Source: Chelydra serpentina (Eukaryota; Chordata; Testudines; Chelydridae). From it: a DNA stretch of 64,000 nt. The stretch is taken from contig JBAIAC010000158.1 in NCBI GenBank assembly GCA_037349315.1, positions 1,113,743 to 1,177,742 on the forward strand, written 5' to 3'. Position 1 is the stretch's first letter; each line of letters begins with the position of its first letter. The translations under genes were made by a program, and so were the position numbers. Of this stretch, positions 13,181-24,171 are shown one piece after another. Under the pieces are notes generated by a model. It made no database searches. It was not told where the DNA came from and saw only the letters and a program-made list of their open reading frames with translations.

Positions 13181-14227
13181 TTGGGGGAGATTGTTTGGGG
13201 GAGATGATGAGGATGTTACCTTTTCAGATCAAAAATAAGACCTACAGAACTATTTTAGTAACTTGGGACTTAGACATATTTTATTTAAAGCAAGGTTCAA
13301 TCCCCAGCATCTCCAAGTTCTCTTTTCACCCTGCTGCTTTGCTCACACCCAGAGGGGAGGCTCCCCAGCAATCTCCCTGCGTGAGTTTCAGTCCTGCTCA
13401 GTGAGGGGCAAGTGCCAATTGCAGGGAAGATCTGTGGAGGTTTATGCTCCTAAGTCACCCGGGTACTTTTAAGATTCCCACCCGCTGTGCTGCTTGGGAC
13501 GATGGCGGATGAGGAAGGAGAAGGTACAGGAGGGAAAGGTCCCATCTGCACAGACTGAGAGGCCAGGAAATGGAGGGGCAGTCAGTGCTCAGAGATGAGA
13601 GAGGTCAGTGATTTACACCCCCCAGGGGACACTGTCTTTTCGAGGCGAGTAAAGATGGCTTGGGATGAGCTGAGGATGGATAGAAAAAAGGCTGGAGTCA
13701 ATGACAGATGAGACCGTAGAAGGGGAAGGGAAATGGCAGCTCCACAGAAGGTCCTGGCTGCTCAGATGCCCCAGTTATAGTCCCCTGGCCTGTCCTAGAG
13801 AGAGAGAAGACAAAGAGGCACCCAACCCCCTACAGTGATCCCATGGACAAGAATCTGGCTGGGAGTGGGGTGAAGGTTCCCTCTGGACAAAGGGAGCTGA
13901 AATCCCTCAGCGTCCTGGCATTTAAGTGATGCATCAAACCCTGCACGGGTGGGGGCTAAGGTTCATCAGCAGAAGGTTGGGCAGTAGGTCAACCTATCTG
14001 GCTGCCTCCTAGGCCAGGCTGCAGCCCGGATTCAGGACTCAGAGGAAATGGAGCTCGCACCCCTACCTACAGGACTCCAGGCATGACCAGCCTTCTGGAT
14101 CAAACGTCCCCTCTGGCGCGCAAGTCACAACAGCTAGCGGGCAAAAGACAGGCTCCCACGTCATTGGCGAGAGCAAGACGAAGCCTTGGAACACCCAGTA
14201 GTGTTAGGTGGCGAAAGAGCTGCCCCA
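13181..14227. other. Non-coding stretch between tRNA genes
   Basis: No gene is supported. At 13502 an ATG in fair context opens a short acidic peptide (MADEEGEG) followed by GGTACAGG, which could mimic a first exon with a splice donor, but nothing downstream supports a gene. Confidence 0.4.
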
Positions 14228-14299
14228 AGGTCCCACCGAGACTTGAACTCGGATTGCAGGATTCAAAGCCCTGAATGTTGGCCCTTACACCATGGGACC
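14228..14299 (-). tRNA. tRNA-Gln (TTG)
   Basis: Read on the minus strand this is a 72-nt cloverleaf. Acceptor GGTCCCA pairs with TGGGACC. The anticodon loop is CTTTGAA with anticodon TTG, on CAGGG/TCCTG with one G-T pair. The T arm is CCGAG-TTCAAGT-CTCGG. The D loop keeps GG, although the D arm differs from common vertebrate tRNA-Gln. All stems pair, so it is probably functional. Confidence 0.9.
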
Positions 14300-14596
14300 A
14301 AGGATGGTAATCTTGTGTTTGTCTGATTTCCGGTGTAGAAGAGCCCGGGTGGACAATTTTTTGCCTCCCTTGCTCAAGGCTTCTATGGCTTCTCTGGCCA
14401 GCCCTGCATTTGCTCAACAAGTCGGCACACGGTGGTTTCCTGTAGACCCAGAAGCCTTTCTTCCTCCAGACTGTGAGGCCAGTGGGCATGGGAGAAAGTT
14501 GCCCCTTCAGTGCCAGGCAGAAAATGGCCCTTCCTAGGAAAGCCCAGGTCCTGAAAAGAAAAGTAATTTGATGATAGTAGGTACTGATCCTCCTTA

Positions 14597-14669
14597 CACC
14601 TGACCAGGGACATGAACCCTGGACCCTCAGATTAAAAGTCTGATGCTCTACCCACTGAGCTAGCCAGGC
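14597..14669 (-). tRNA. tRNA-Lys (TTT)
   Basis: Read on the minus strand it gives the standard A box TAGCTCAGTGGGTAGAGCAT, anticodon loop CTTTTAA with TTT, and a T arm CAGGG-TTCATGT-CCCTG. The acceptor stem has two G-T pairs (G1-T72 and G6-T67) but no hard mismatch. T-loop position 57 is T rather than a purine. It could be active or slightly decayed. It lies 300 bases from tRNA-Gln in the same orientation. Confidence 0.88.
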
Positions 14670-14929
14670 TCACATAAAGAAAGTGCAAGTTTGGTGCAGA
14701 AGAGAAACTAGTCAAGAAAAAGAGGGCAGGAAACAATACAGAAAATTTGATACTGTGGCTCCCTTAGCATCCCTAGCCCCAGCCTGCTCCTCCATCTGGC
14801 ACCCAGAGGCCTTCTTCTTTTTCTAGTTAAATCTCAGATCCAGGAGAAAACACCGTTCGACAAAGAAAAACAAAACCACAGACAGAAATGCCATTGGGAA
14901 TACAAATAAAGGACAATGCAATCCCCATC

Positions 14930-15717
14930 GCAGTCTGGTATCCAGGGCTGGGTTACATTTTTGTGGGCCTGGTGCCAAACATATTTCTGGGCCCCACTGT
15001 GGAATGAAGGGGCCAGGGGCAAGAGCACTGTGGGGCATTGGGGGGGGGGAAGGATTGGTCCCCAGCTGGAGCGAGGCAGGGGCCAGGGGAAGATGAGCAC
15101 AGTGGGACATGGGGGGAGGATTAGTCCCTGCTGACTGGAGCAAGGCAGGGGCCAGGTCAATAGCACAGCGGGGCGGGAGCTAGGGCTGGTCCCTGGAGCA
15201 AGAGAGGGGCCGGGGGTAAACTCAAGCACAGCAGGGCTGGGGAGGGGTAAACAGGACCCCCCCACCCCTTCCCACATAGAGCGGGTACCTACCTTCTCCC
15301 TGGTTCTAGCCCATTCTCTGCGTCTCTCTGCACTGAGCTGAGGGTGGGGGTGCACTGAGCACAGGGCTGGGGGTGCAGGGTCTGGGAGGGAGGTAGGGGG
15401 CAGGAGCAGGCTGGGGGTTGGGGTGCAGGGTCTGGCCAGGAGCCAAGGTGAGGGAGGGGACTCAGGGTTGGGGCAGGGGGTTGGGGGTGTGGAGCGCTTA
15501 CCTGACAGCAGCTCCCATTTGGTGCGAGGGGGGCAGGTTGGGATGTGGGGTGTGTTTGCAGGAGATCCTGTCTGGTGGGGTGGGATGTGTGAGGGGGGTG
15601 CATGAGTCAGAACATGGGGTGCGGGGGGCTGGTTATGTGTGGGGGTGCAGGAGTCAGGACTGGGAGATGGGGAGTGTGTGGGGGTGCAGGAGTCAGGGCA
15701 TGGGGCTGGGTATGTGA
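14930..15717. repeat. G-rich degenerate repeat region
   Basis: The + strand is rich in GGGGC and GGGGTGCAGG runs. The phrase GGGGGTGCAGGAGTCAGG recurs near 15640 and 15680, making a loose tandem repeat. The start, around GGGCTGGGTTACATTTTTG, resembles dispersed hAT-like repeats. The long minus-strand frame through it is proline-rich by composition and is not a gene. The second tRNA-Ser block joins abruptly at 15718. Confidence 0.55.
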
Positions 15718-15931
15718 TAGCTACCCACAATGCACTGCTCTTTGGGGCGACGCAAGAGTTGCTAGAGTGGATGCGCTCTGGTGACACAAGGAGCAGAGTG
15801 TTTAATTGAAACACTTCAACTAAAGCAACATAACTCTGTAGTGTGGACACAGCCTGAGAGTGAGACAAGACCGAGCTCCCCTTGACACCAAGGATGCTCA
15901 GGGACTGAAACTAAAGAACCACAAGTTCCTC

Positions 15932-16013
15932 CGTAGTTGACAGGATTCAAACCAGTGCAGGGAAACCCCAATGGATTTCTAGCCCATCGCCTTAACTACT
16001 CGGCCACAACTAC
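15932..16013 (-). pseudogene. Degraded tRNA-Ser copy, anticodon now AGA
   Basis: It is paralogous to the tRNA-Ser at 12317-12398, with a perfect acceptor stem GTAGTTG/CAACTAC. The anticodon loop has changed from CTCGAAA to CTAGAAA, so positions 34-36 read AGA, still a serine anticodon. Decay shows as a G-to-A change at the D-loop GG, a T-T mismatch in the T stem and a G-T pair closing the anticodon loop. It is probably inactive, but the anticodon shift stays within serine. Confidence 0.75.
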
Positions 16014-16472
16014 TTGCTTTGTGCAGTTTTCTCACTACACTCTAGTTCTGTTCTCACTGAGTGATCGTTTCCTCAGACCAGCTTCCATAACACACTCACT
16101 GCCGTGCCATTGTGTAAGTGTGTCCATGGCTGAACAGCAAGAATTCCTGCTCATTTCCCTGCTGGCTGGAGCATGATGAGAGTGTGTTTGTGGTTAATGA
16201 TGTTGCTGTAGATGGTTTATTCCCTGCCTAGACAATTCAGACAGTCCCTTTCCCGTCATATCCCCAGCACATCAGTGATGCCGATAGCAGGGGCAGGTTT
16301 TCTTTGGAGCATTGAGATTTTTGGGGGGAGTTGGTGGCTCCTTTCTTTCCTCACCCTGGAGTAAGCTCAGCTTTTTATTCCATCTTTGATGATTCATGGA
16401 ATAACAACAGCAGCATGAAGAACGAGGAGATGGAATATCTCACTGCCGGGGGAAAGGTAGCCACGTCCCTTC

Positions 16473-16596
16473 TAGGGTGACCAGATGTCCCGATTTTATA
16501 GGGACAGTCCCAATTTTTGGGTCTTTTTGTTATATAGGCTTCTATTACCCCCCACCCCCCATCCTGATTTTTCACATTTGCTGTCTGGTCACCCTA
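16473..16596. mobile_element. 124-bp hAT-like MITE with 8-bp target duplication
   Basis: The terminal inverted repeats are TAGGGTGACCAGA and TCTGGTCACCCTA. The flanks GTCCCTTC and CTCCCCTC are imperfect 8-bp copies. The paralogous site near 13067 has GTCCCCTC once with no insertion. An 8-bp duplication fits the hAT superfamily. There is no coding capacity. Confidence 0.85.
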
Positions 16597-16690
16597 CTCC
16601 CCTCTGTCTGACCATTGTCACTGCAGGAGAGAAGGTTTGTAAGGAATCGAATACCCTGGCTCAGACAAGAGACACAGGAAGATTTTGCTG

Positions 16691-17184
16691 TTCATGTATC
16701 CATGCAAAGGAACTTGTGTCTCTGTGTGAAAACGAGGAGGGAATTGAAACACTCACACGGTGGTGCTGAAGGCAGCAGGGAACCCCATAGGATGAGAATA
16801 GGAGATGTTCTCACGCAGCATGTTTCTTACTTTGCCCATCTGTCAGTTTGATTATAATCGGTGGAAATATGTTACCATTGGTTTGTGTGTTTACACAGAG
16901 ATTGACATTAACCAACTAATACGTCCTTCTTCCCAGCCTGCCTAATCTGCGGTGGGTGAGTTTAGAGGGACACGTTCGCTCTCCCCAGTCCCCGTGCCAG
17001 GCCTGTGCTCTCCATGCTGCCCACTTCCCACACTGCTGGGATCCTTCCCTGATCTCCCCCCAGACCTCTGCCTCCCACCCCCACTTCTGGGAGCCCCTCC
17101 CAGCACTGTCCATCTCCCCTGCTGGCAGGATCCTGCCACCTTCCTTTCATTTCCTGCCTCCCCCTGAGCAAAAGCTCAGCACTA
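16691..17184. other. Non-coding stretch, nothing recognised
   Basis: A pyrimidine-rich segment (about 16980-17165) produces overlapping open frames on both strands without recognisable protein features. Confidence 0.4.
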
Positions 17185-17256
17185 TTCCCACCCTGGGAAT
17201 TGAGCCTAGGCCACTAGGGTGAAAACCAGGACTCCTGCACACTAGACCACATGGGA
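17185..17256 (-). pseudogene. tRNA-Glu (TTC) pseudogene
   Basis: On the minus strand the A-box region TGGTCTAGTGTGCAGGAGTCC and the anticodon arm CCTGGTTTTCACCCTAG with TTC identify tRNA-Glu. The acceptor has a mismatch at its last pair. The T loop begins CTCAATT instead of TTC, and the T stem has an A-C mismatch. These changes in the internal promoter and fold make it a likely pseudogene. Confidence 0.8.
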
Positions 17257-17379
17257 CTGGGATCGCTCTGGGGGTCTAAGAGCCGCTCCTAAGAGCAGCA
17301 GCGCTGCCCAGCGGGGCCAGCACCCAGCGCTGGATTAACCCTTCCCGTGCTGAGCTTCTCTCTCTCCATTCCCAGCACC

Positions 17380-17510
17380 TGTGATCAGGAACCAGAGATC
17401 GGGGCTCCCAGGTTCTCCACAGCCCAGGACTGAGATTGGGACCCCCCCACCCCATTGTGCGAGGTGCTGTACAAACCCTGGCCAACACCGGGACCACCAG
17501 GGGGATCCCC
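17380..17510. repeat. Dispersed repeat fragment
   Basis: The phrase CCCCATTGTGCGAGGTGCTGTACAAAC-like (17450-17475) is typical of a common reptile dispersed repeat. Its family is not certain. A weaker relative is near 11755-11780. Confidence 0.4.
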
Positions 17511-17567
17511 TCAATGTCCCAGAGCCTCTGCTGCCCAATTTCTCCTGACGCCCCCGGGATCCACATT

Positions 17568-20500
17568 AGATACATATTAGATAGATAAATAGATAATTAG
17601 ATAGATAATTAGATAGAAAGTTAGATAGACAGGTAGATTATTAGATAGATAGATAATTAGACAGATAATTAGATAGATCGATAGATGATTATATAAATAA
17701 TTTGATAGATAATTAGACTGATAGATAATTAGATAGATAGATATTAGATAGATAAATAGATAAGTAGATAGATAAATAGATAGCTAGATGGATAATTAGA
17801 AACAAAGATAATTAGATAGATAATTAGACAGCTAGATAGATAATTAGGTCGATAGATACTTAGATAATTAGATAGATAGAGAGATAATTAGATAGATATG
17901 TAGATTATTAGATACGTAGTTAATTAGATAGATAATTAGATAGATAGATAATTAGATAGATTGGTAGATTATTAGATAGATAGATAATTAAATAGATAGA
18001 AAATTAGATAATTAGAAAGATAGATACTTAGATACTTAGATAGATAGATAGATAATTAGATAGATATGTAGATTATTAGATCGGTAGATAATTAGATAGA
18101 TAATTAGATAGATAGGTATTTGGATAGATAGATAGATAATTAGAGAGATAATTAGATAGATAGATAATTAGAATGATAGATAATTATTAAATTAGATCGA
18201 TAATTAGAAAGATAGTTAGAGAATTAGATAGATAATTATATAGATAGATAGATAATTAGATAGATAGAAAATTAAATAATTAGAATAATAGATAGATAGA
18301 TAATTAGATAGCTAGATATATAATTAGACAGATAATTAGATATATAGATAATTAGATAGATAGAAAATTGGATAATTAGAAAGATAGATAATTAAATAGA
18401 TAATTAGATAGATAGGTAGATTATTAGATAGATAGATAATTAGATAGATAGGTAGATTATTAGATAGATAATTAGATAGATAGATATTTAGATCGATAAA
18501 TAGATAATTAGATAGATAATTAGATAGATAGATAGATAATTAGATAGATAGATAATGAGATAGATATATATTAGATAGATAAATAGATAATTAGGTAGAT
18601 AATTGAATAGATAGAAAATTAGATAATTAGAACGATACATTCTTAGATACTTAGATAGATATGAAGATTATTAGATAGGTATATAATTAGATAGATAATT
18701 AGATAGATAGGTAATTAGATAGATAGATAGATAATTACATAGATAATTAGATAGATAGATAATTACGTAGATAGATAATTACCTAGATAATTAGATAGAT
18801 TGATAATTAGATAGATTATTAGATAAATACATATATAATTAGATCGATAAATAGATAGCTAGATAGATAATTAGGTCGATAGATAATTAGTTAATTAGAT
18901 CGATAATTAGATAGATAGAAAATTAGATAATTAGATAGATAGATAATTACATAGATAATTAGATAGATAGATAATTAGATAGATTGTTAGATAAATACAT
19001 AGATAATTAGATAGATAAATAGATAGCTAGAGAGATAATTAGATAGATAGATAATTAATTAGATCGATAATGAGAAAGATAGATAGAGAATTAGATAGAT
19101 AATTATATAGATAGATAATTAGACAGCTAGATAGATAATTAGATTATTAAATCATAATTAGATCGATAATTAGATAAATAATTAGATAGCTAGAGAGATA
19201 ATGAGATAAATAGATAGCTAGATAGATAATTAGATAGATAGATAATTAGTTAATTAGATCGATAATTAGAAAGATAGATAGAGAATTAGATAGATAATTA
19301 TATAGGTAGATAGATAATTAGAAAGATAGAAAATTAGATAGATAATTAGACAGCTAGATAGATAATTAGATTATTAAATCATAATTAGATCGATAATTAG
19401 ATCAATAATTAGATAGCTAGAGAGATAATGAGATAGAGAATTAGACAGATAATTAGATAGATAATAGTTAGCTAGATAGATAATTAGATAGATGGATAAT
19501 TATATAACTAGATAGATAATTAGATAGATAGATAGTTAGATAGATAATTATATAGACAGATAGATAATTAGATAGATAGATATTAGATAGATAGATAGAT
19601 AATTAGACAGATAATTAGAAAGATAAATAGATAATAAGATAGATGGATAATTAGTTTGATTGTTAATTAGACAGATAGGTAGATTATTAGATATATAGAT
19701 AATTACATCGATAAATAGATAGACGATTAGATAGATAGATAGATATTAGATAGATAATTAGATAATTAGATGGATAACCAGATAATTAGAAAGATAGATA
19801 GATAATTAGATAGATTGGTAGATTATTAGATAGATAATTAGATAGATAGAAAATTTGATAATTAGAAAGATAGATACTTAGATAATTAGATAGATAGAGA
19901 GATAATTAGATAGATATGTAGATTATTAGATACGTAGTTAATTAGATAGATAATTAGATAGATAGGAAAATAGATAGACAGATATTAGACAGATAAATAG
20001 ATAATTAGATAGATATATAGATAGATAAGAAGATAGATAATTAGATAGCTAAATAGATAATTAGATAGATAATTAGATAGATAGATAATTAGATAGATAG
20101 AAAATTAGATAATTAGAAAGATAGATAATTAGATAGATAATTAGATAGATAGATATTTAGATAGATATTAGATAGATAAATAGATAATTAGATAGATAAT
20201 TAGATAGTTAGATAATTAGATAGAAAGATAATTAGATAGATACATATTAGATAGATAAATAGATAATTAGATAGATAATTAGATAATTAGATAGATAGAA
20301 AATTAGATGGACAAGTAGGTTATTAGATAGATAGATAATTAGACAGATAATTAGATAGATAGGTGACTAGATAAATAATTTGATAGATAATTAGAGAGCT
20401 AGATAATTAGATATATAGACATTAGATAGATAAATAGATAATTAGAGAGATAAATAGATAGCTAGATAGATAGATATTTAGATAGCTAGATAGATAATTC

Positions 20501-21578
20501 GATAGATAATAGTTAGCTAGATAGATAATTAGATAGATGGATAATTATATAACTAGATAGATAATTAGATAGATAGATAGTTAGATAGATAATTATATAG
20601 ACAGATAGATAATTAGATAGATAGATATTAGATAGATAGATAGATAATTAGACAGATAATTAGAAAGATAAATAGATAATAAGATAGATGGATAATTAGT
20701 TTGATTGTTAATTAGACAGATAGGTAGATTATTAGATATATAGATAATTACATCGATAAATAGATAGACGATTAGATAGATAGATAGATATTAGATAGAT
20801 AATTAGATAATTAGATGGATAACCAGATAATTAGAAAGATAGATAGATAATTAGATAGATTGGTAGATTATTAGATAGATAATTAGATAGATAGAAAATT
20901 TGATAATTAGAAAGATAGATACTTAGATAATTAGATAGATAGAGAGATAATTAGATAGATATGTAGATTATTAGATACGTAGTTAATTAGATAGATAATT
21001 AGATAGATAGGAAAATAGATAGACAGATATTAGACAGATAAATAGATAATTAGATAGATATATAGATAGATAAGAAGATAGATAATTAGATAGCTAAATA
21101 GATAATTAGATAGATAATTAGATAGATAGATAATTAGATAGATAGAAAATTAGATAATTAGAAAGATAGATAATTAGATAGATAATTAGATAGATAGATA
21201 TTTAGATAGATATTAGATAGATAAATAGATAATTAGATAGATAATTAGATAGTTAGATAATTAGATAGAAAGATAATTAGATAGATACATATTAGATAGA
21301 TAAATAGATAATTAGATAGATAATTAGATAATTAGATAGATAGAAAATTAGATGGACAAGTAGGTTATTAGATAGATAGATAATTAGACAGATAATTAGA
21401 TAGATAGGTGACTAGATAAATAATTTGATAGATAATTAGAGAGCTAGATAATTAGATATATAGACATTAGATAGATAAATAGATAATTAGAGAGATAAAT
21501 AGATAGCTAGATAGATAGATATTTAGATAGCTAGATAGATAATTCGATAGATAATAAGATAGATAGATAATTAGCTAG
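17568..21578 (+). repeat. GATA-type satellite array, left block C
   Basis: The same AATT/AGAT satellite and orientation as 1-9253. It begins just after CCGGGATCCACATTAGATAC and stops at TAGATTACCGAGGAGG. It includes a perfect-looking 1,045-bp tandem duplication, listed separately. Confidence 0.95.
19461..21550 (+). repeat. Two tandem 1,045-bp higher-order copies within the satellite
   Basis: The segment from 19461 is repeated from 20506 with a constant offset of 1,045. I checked distinctive landmarks by eye: TAATAGTTAGCTAG, TAATTAGTTTGATTGTTAAT, TTACATCGATAAATAG and TACGTAGTTAATTAG. I found no difference at these sites. It is either a very recent duplication or an assembly duplication. Confidence 0.88.
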
Positions 21579-22380
21579 ATTACCGAGGAGGTGCAGCGGG
21601 TGGGGCCACAGAGAGCAGCAGATTTTCATGGTCGGGGGGGCACAGTTCCCACAATCTTCTGTCTACTTCACCTCAGCCCCCCGCCACTGGGTAGACGCTG
21701 GCACAGCCCCTGCTGGCCACAGCTTGTCACTCCCCCTCCTTGGGAAACACTCTTTGTGCCATACCCCGACTGGCCACCGGGTGTCGCTGCTGCTCCAGGG
21801 GATAGAGTCTGTGCATTACCCCAACAGGCCACCGGGTGTCACTGCTGCTCCAGGGGAAAGAGTCTGTGCATTACCCCGACTGGCCACCGGGTGTCACTGC
21901 TGCTCCAGGGGAAAGAGTCTGTGCATTACCCCGACTGGCCACCGGGTGTCGCTGCTGCTCCAGGGGAAATAGTCTGTGCATTACCCCGACTGGCCACCGG
22001 GTGTCGCTGCTGCTCCAGGGGAAAGAGTCTGTGCATTACCCCGACAGGCCACCGGGTGTCACTGCTGCTCCAGGGGAAACACTTGCTCCCCAGGGTCGGG
22101 GAGGGTCTATTGTTCGCACCAGGCAGGTGGGAGGAGCTGGGGGGAGGGGAGAGCTGGCTGCTTTTGTATTATTAGAAGCAGACCCAACATCTCGTGACAA
22201 TCTGGGGGGAAAAGGACTTCAGGAGCAGACTGTATTTCCATGGTCCTACCTATGCTACCTGGGTGCTCAGCAAATGCAGTTGATTTCCCAAAATGACATT
22301 TTGGCTGGTTCTGGGTTTCAGTTCACTGTAGTATTGAGTGGGGCGGGGAGCGGGGTAATGAAATGTTGTGCTCCTTATTG
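21579..22380 (+). repeat. Dispersed module with 55-bp minisatellite, copy 1
   Basis: The module begins with a flank containing GGTGGGGCCACAGAGAGCAG that is shared with 46320, 51680 and, inverted, with about 59690. It then has six 55-bp units (21731-22079), then a tail AACACTTGCTCCCCAGGG. Its right part, from GCAGACCCAACATCTCGTG to the LINE start, is shared with the inverted copy at 58628-59710. The several long open frames result from a 55-bp unit that has no stops in three frames; no protein is implied. Confidence 0.85.
21731..22079 (+). promoter_or_regulatory. Tandem CTCF-like motifs in the 55-bp minisatellite, array 1
   Basis: Each 55-bp unit carries TGGCCACCGGGTGTCGCTG or a one-base variant, starting at 21771, 21826, 21881, 21936, 21991 and 22046. 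Compared with the published CTCF core (CCA then S, Y, AG, R, K, GGC, R, S), most units differ at two positions. All six face the same way. The resemblance is seen in the sequence; binding is inferred and untested. Confidence 0.5.
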
Positions 22381-24168
22381 ATGGACCCCACCTTGTCGTG
22401 GTGGGGAGGCTTCCATTGGATAAAGACTGTCAGCCTATATTGTCTATATTGTTTTTATACTCCTCGTAGGGTCCCCCTTGGCGAGCAGGCCTGAGGCGAG
22501 GCTCCTGACTAACCGTGGTCCAAACCTCAAAAGACCCAGTGGTGGATCGGGCGCATATAGAGGACATTCTAGCACTCTGTGGCTGTGAAGGCGGATGAGG
22601 GCTGCAGCAGGAGGGAGGCCCCTGGATCTCCTTGCCACGGCTCAGGCTCTTGTCAAGTTTCGTGACAGTCCTCTGCCAAAGGGTTCACACCCGCACAAAG
22701 TTCTGTGGGGACAGACGACTGGTGGAGAAGACAGGATCTGTGATCTGTCACAAATCTGCATGCAGTCGGGAGCTGTGTGATGGTCGTTTTGTGCTTGATT
22801 GAGACAGAAGTGCCTTTCGGCAGCAGCGGCTGTGACTGAGCAGGCTTTTCGGGATCCCCTCTGCTCACCCCAGATAGGGAGGGGGCTAGAAAAGGTGCCC
22901 CAAACATAGGCTCACTCTCACTCACACACTCTTCCGACGGGATGGCCGTACCCAGTGGCATCACTCAACTCTGCAGCCGAAACGAGTGATGGAAAACAAT
23001 GAATTTCGTCACCTGGAATGTCCGCACCCTCATGGACTCTCAGCACAGTGAATGCCCAGAAAGAAGAACTGCCATAATTGCCAGAGACCTGGCAAGGCTC
23101 AAGGAAGCAGAAGGAGGTGGCTACACCTTCGTTTGGAAAGGAAAGCCACCCGTAGAGAGACGCACTCACGGGACAATAAGGAGCAGTTTTATAGAACTCT
23201 TGATGCAGTCCTCACAACCACATCTAAGGCAGATAAACTCACCCTACTGGGAGATTTCAATGCCAGAGTCGGACGGGATTCCCAACTCTGGACAGGCACA
23301 ATGGGTAAAGAAGGGGTGGAAAATGTAAACCCCAATGGTATTGTCCTCAGCAAATGTGTGGAGTGTGACCTGCTCATCTCAAATACCATCTTTAGGCCGA
23401 GTAACAAATTTAAGACCACCTGGAAACATCCTCAGTCCAAACATTGGCACCTCCTTGACTATGTTATAGTCAGAGCCCGAGACTAAACCTACGTCCATAT
23501 AACACTAGCTATGAGAGGTACCGATCACTGCTGGACTGACCATGGGTTAGTAAGATCAGTCATGTACCTCCAGCTCACTCCACGACATCGCAAACACCCA
23601 AGGACTAAGCGAAAGCAGTACAACATCTAAGCACTTCGGGACCAAGCCAGCTGCGAGACTTTCCAGCAACATCAGTCTCAGAAACTCTCTAACCTGCCGG
23701 ACAACATCATTGACATTCAAGAGCACTGGGATCAACTGAAGAACACCATTCACAATGCATGTGCTGAAACCATAGGGTATTCCACTCATCGGCACCAAGA
23801 CTGGTTTGACAAAAACCACAAGGAAATCCTAGCATTAATTCACAGAAAAGAAATTCATTTTGTAACTGGCAAAGTGATTCTTCTAACAAACAAAAACATG
23901 AGGCCTATCACCTGCTTAAAGCCAAAATCCAAAGGAGGCTACGTGACATCAAAAACTTGTGGTGATAAGAAAAGGCCTCTGAGATCCAGGGTTTCATAGA
24001 CCAGGATGACACGAAGAGCTTCTTTCAATCAACCAAAGCTATATATGGGCCACGCTCCAAAGGCCCAACCCCCTTACGGATGGATCCATCCTCCTCAAGG
24101 ACAATGCAGCCATTAAACAATGCTGGAAGGAGCATTTTGAGAGCCTACTAAACCACGAATCCATGCAT
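22381..24168 (+). mobile_element. RTE-like LINE fragment: 5' region and endonuclease
   Basis: It starts at a hairpin ACCCCACCTTGTCGTGGTGGGG-like element (22385-22406). At about 22999 a coding remnant opens with FVTWNVRTLMD, the first motif of an APE-type endonuclease. It continues with LTLLGDFNARVGRD and SKHWHLLDYVIV (23240-23470) and decayed linker sequence to about 24165. The remnant is split over several frames and an internal piece is missing. The reverse transcriptase is absent: the element stops where an opposite-strand CR1 starts. Losing the 3' part is unusual for a LINE and points to later recombination. The exact clade is uncertain. Confidence 0.75.
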
Positions 24169-24171
24169 CTC

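Larger units (their letters stand above)
15718..16690. repeat. tRNA-Ser block, copy 2 of a direct duplication
   Basis: This is the direct paralogue of 12096-13180. It lacks the foldback insertion, showing TTTGTGGTTAATGATG uninterrupted near 16187, and carries a separate MITE at 16473-16596. Copy 2 shows more decay in the tRNA. Confidence 0.9.

Noticed and set aside
13260..13330. GGTTCAATCC suggested another tRNA gene.
   Set aside because: There is no A box at the right distance and no cloverleaf.
13502..13545. ATG with MADEEGEG and a GT as a first exon.
   Set aside because: There is no supporting downstream exon, family or conservation evidence.
14834..15868. A 344-residue minus-strand frame rich in Pro, Ser and Thr.
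   Set aside because: It crosses a G-rich repeat and a duplicated tRNA block and has no domain. Length comes from base composition.
15932..16013. CTA in the anticodon region, read at first as an amber suppressor tRNA.
   Set aside because: Placing the 7-base loop on its stem makes positions 34-36 AGA, so it is a serine anticodon.
21591..22381. Long overlapping + frames of up to 194 residues with repeated peptides such as WPPGVAAAPGE.
   Set aside because: They arise from a 55-bp tandem unit lacking stops in three frames. The same peptides appear in rotating frames at 46428-46880.
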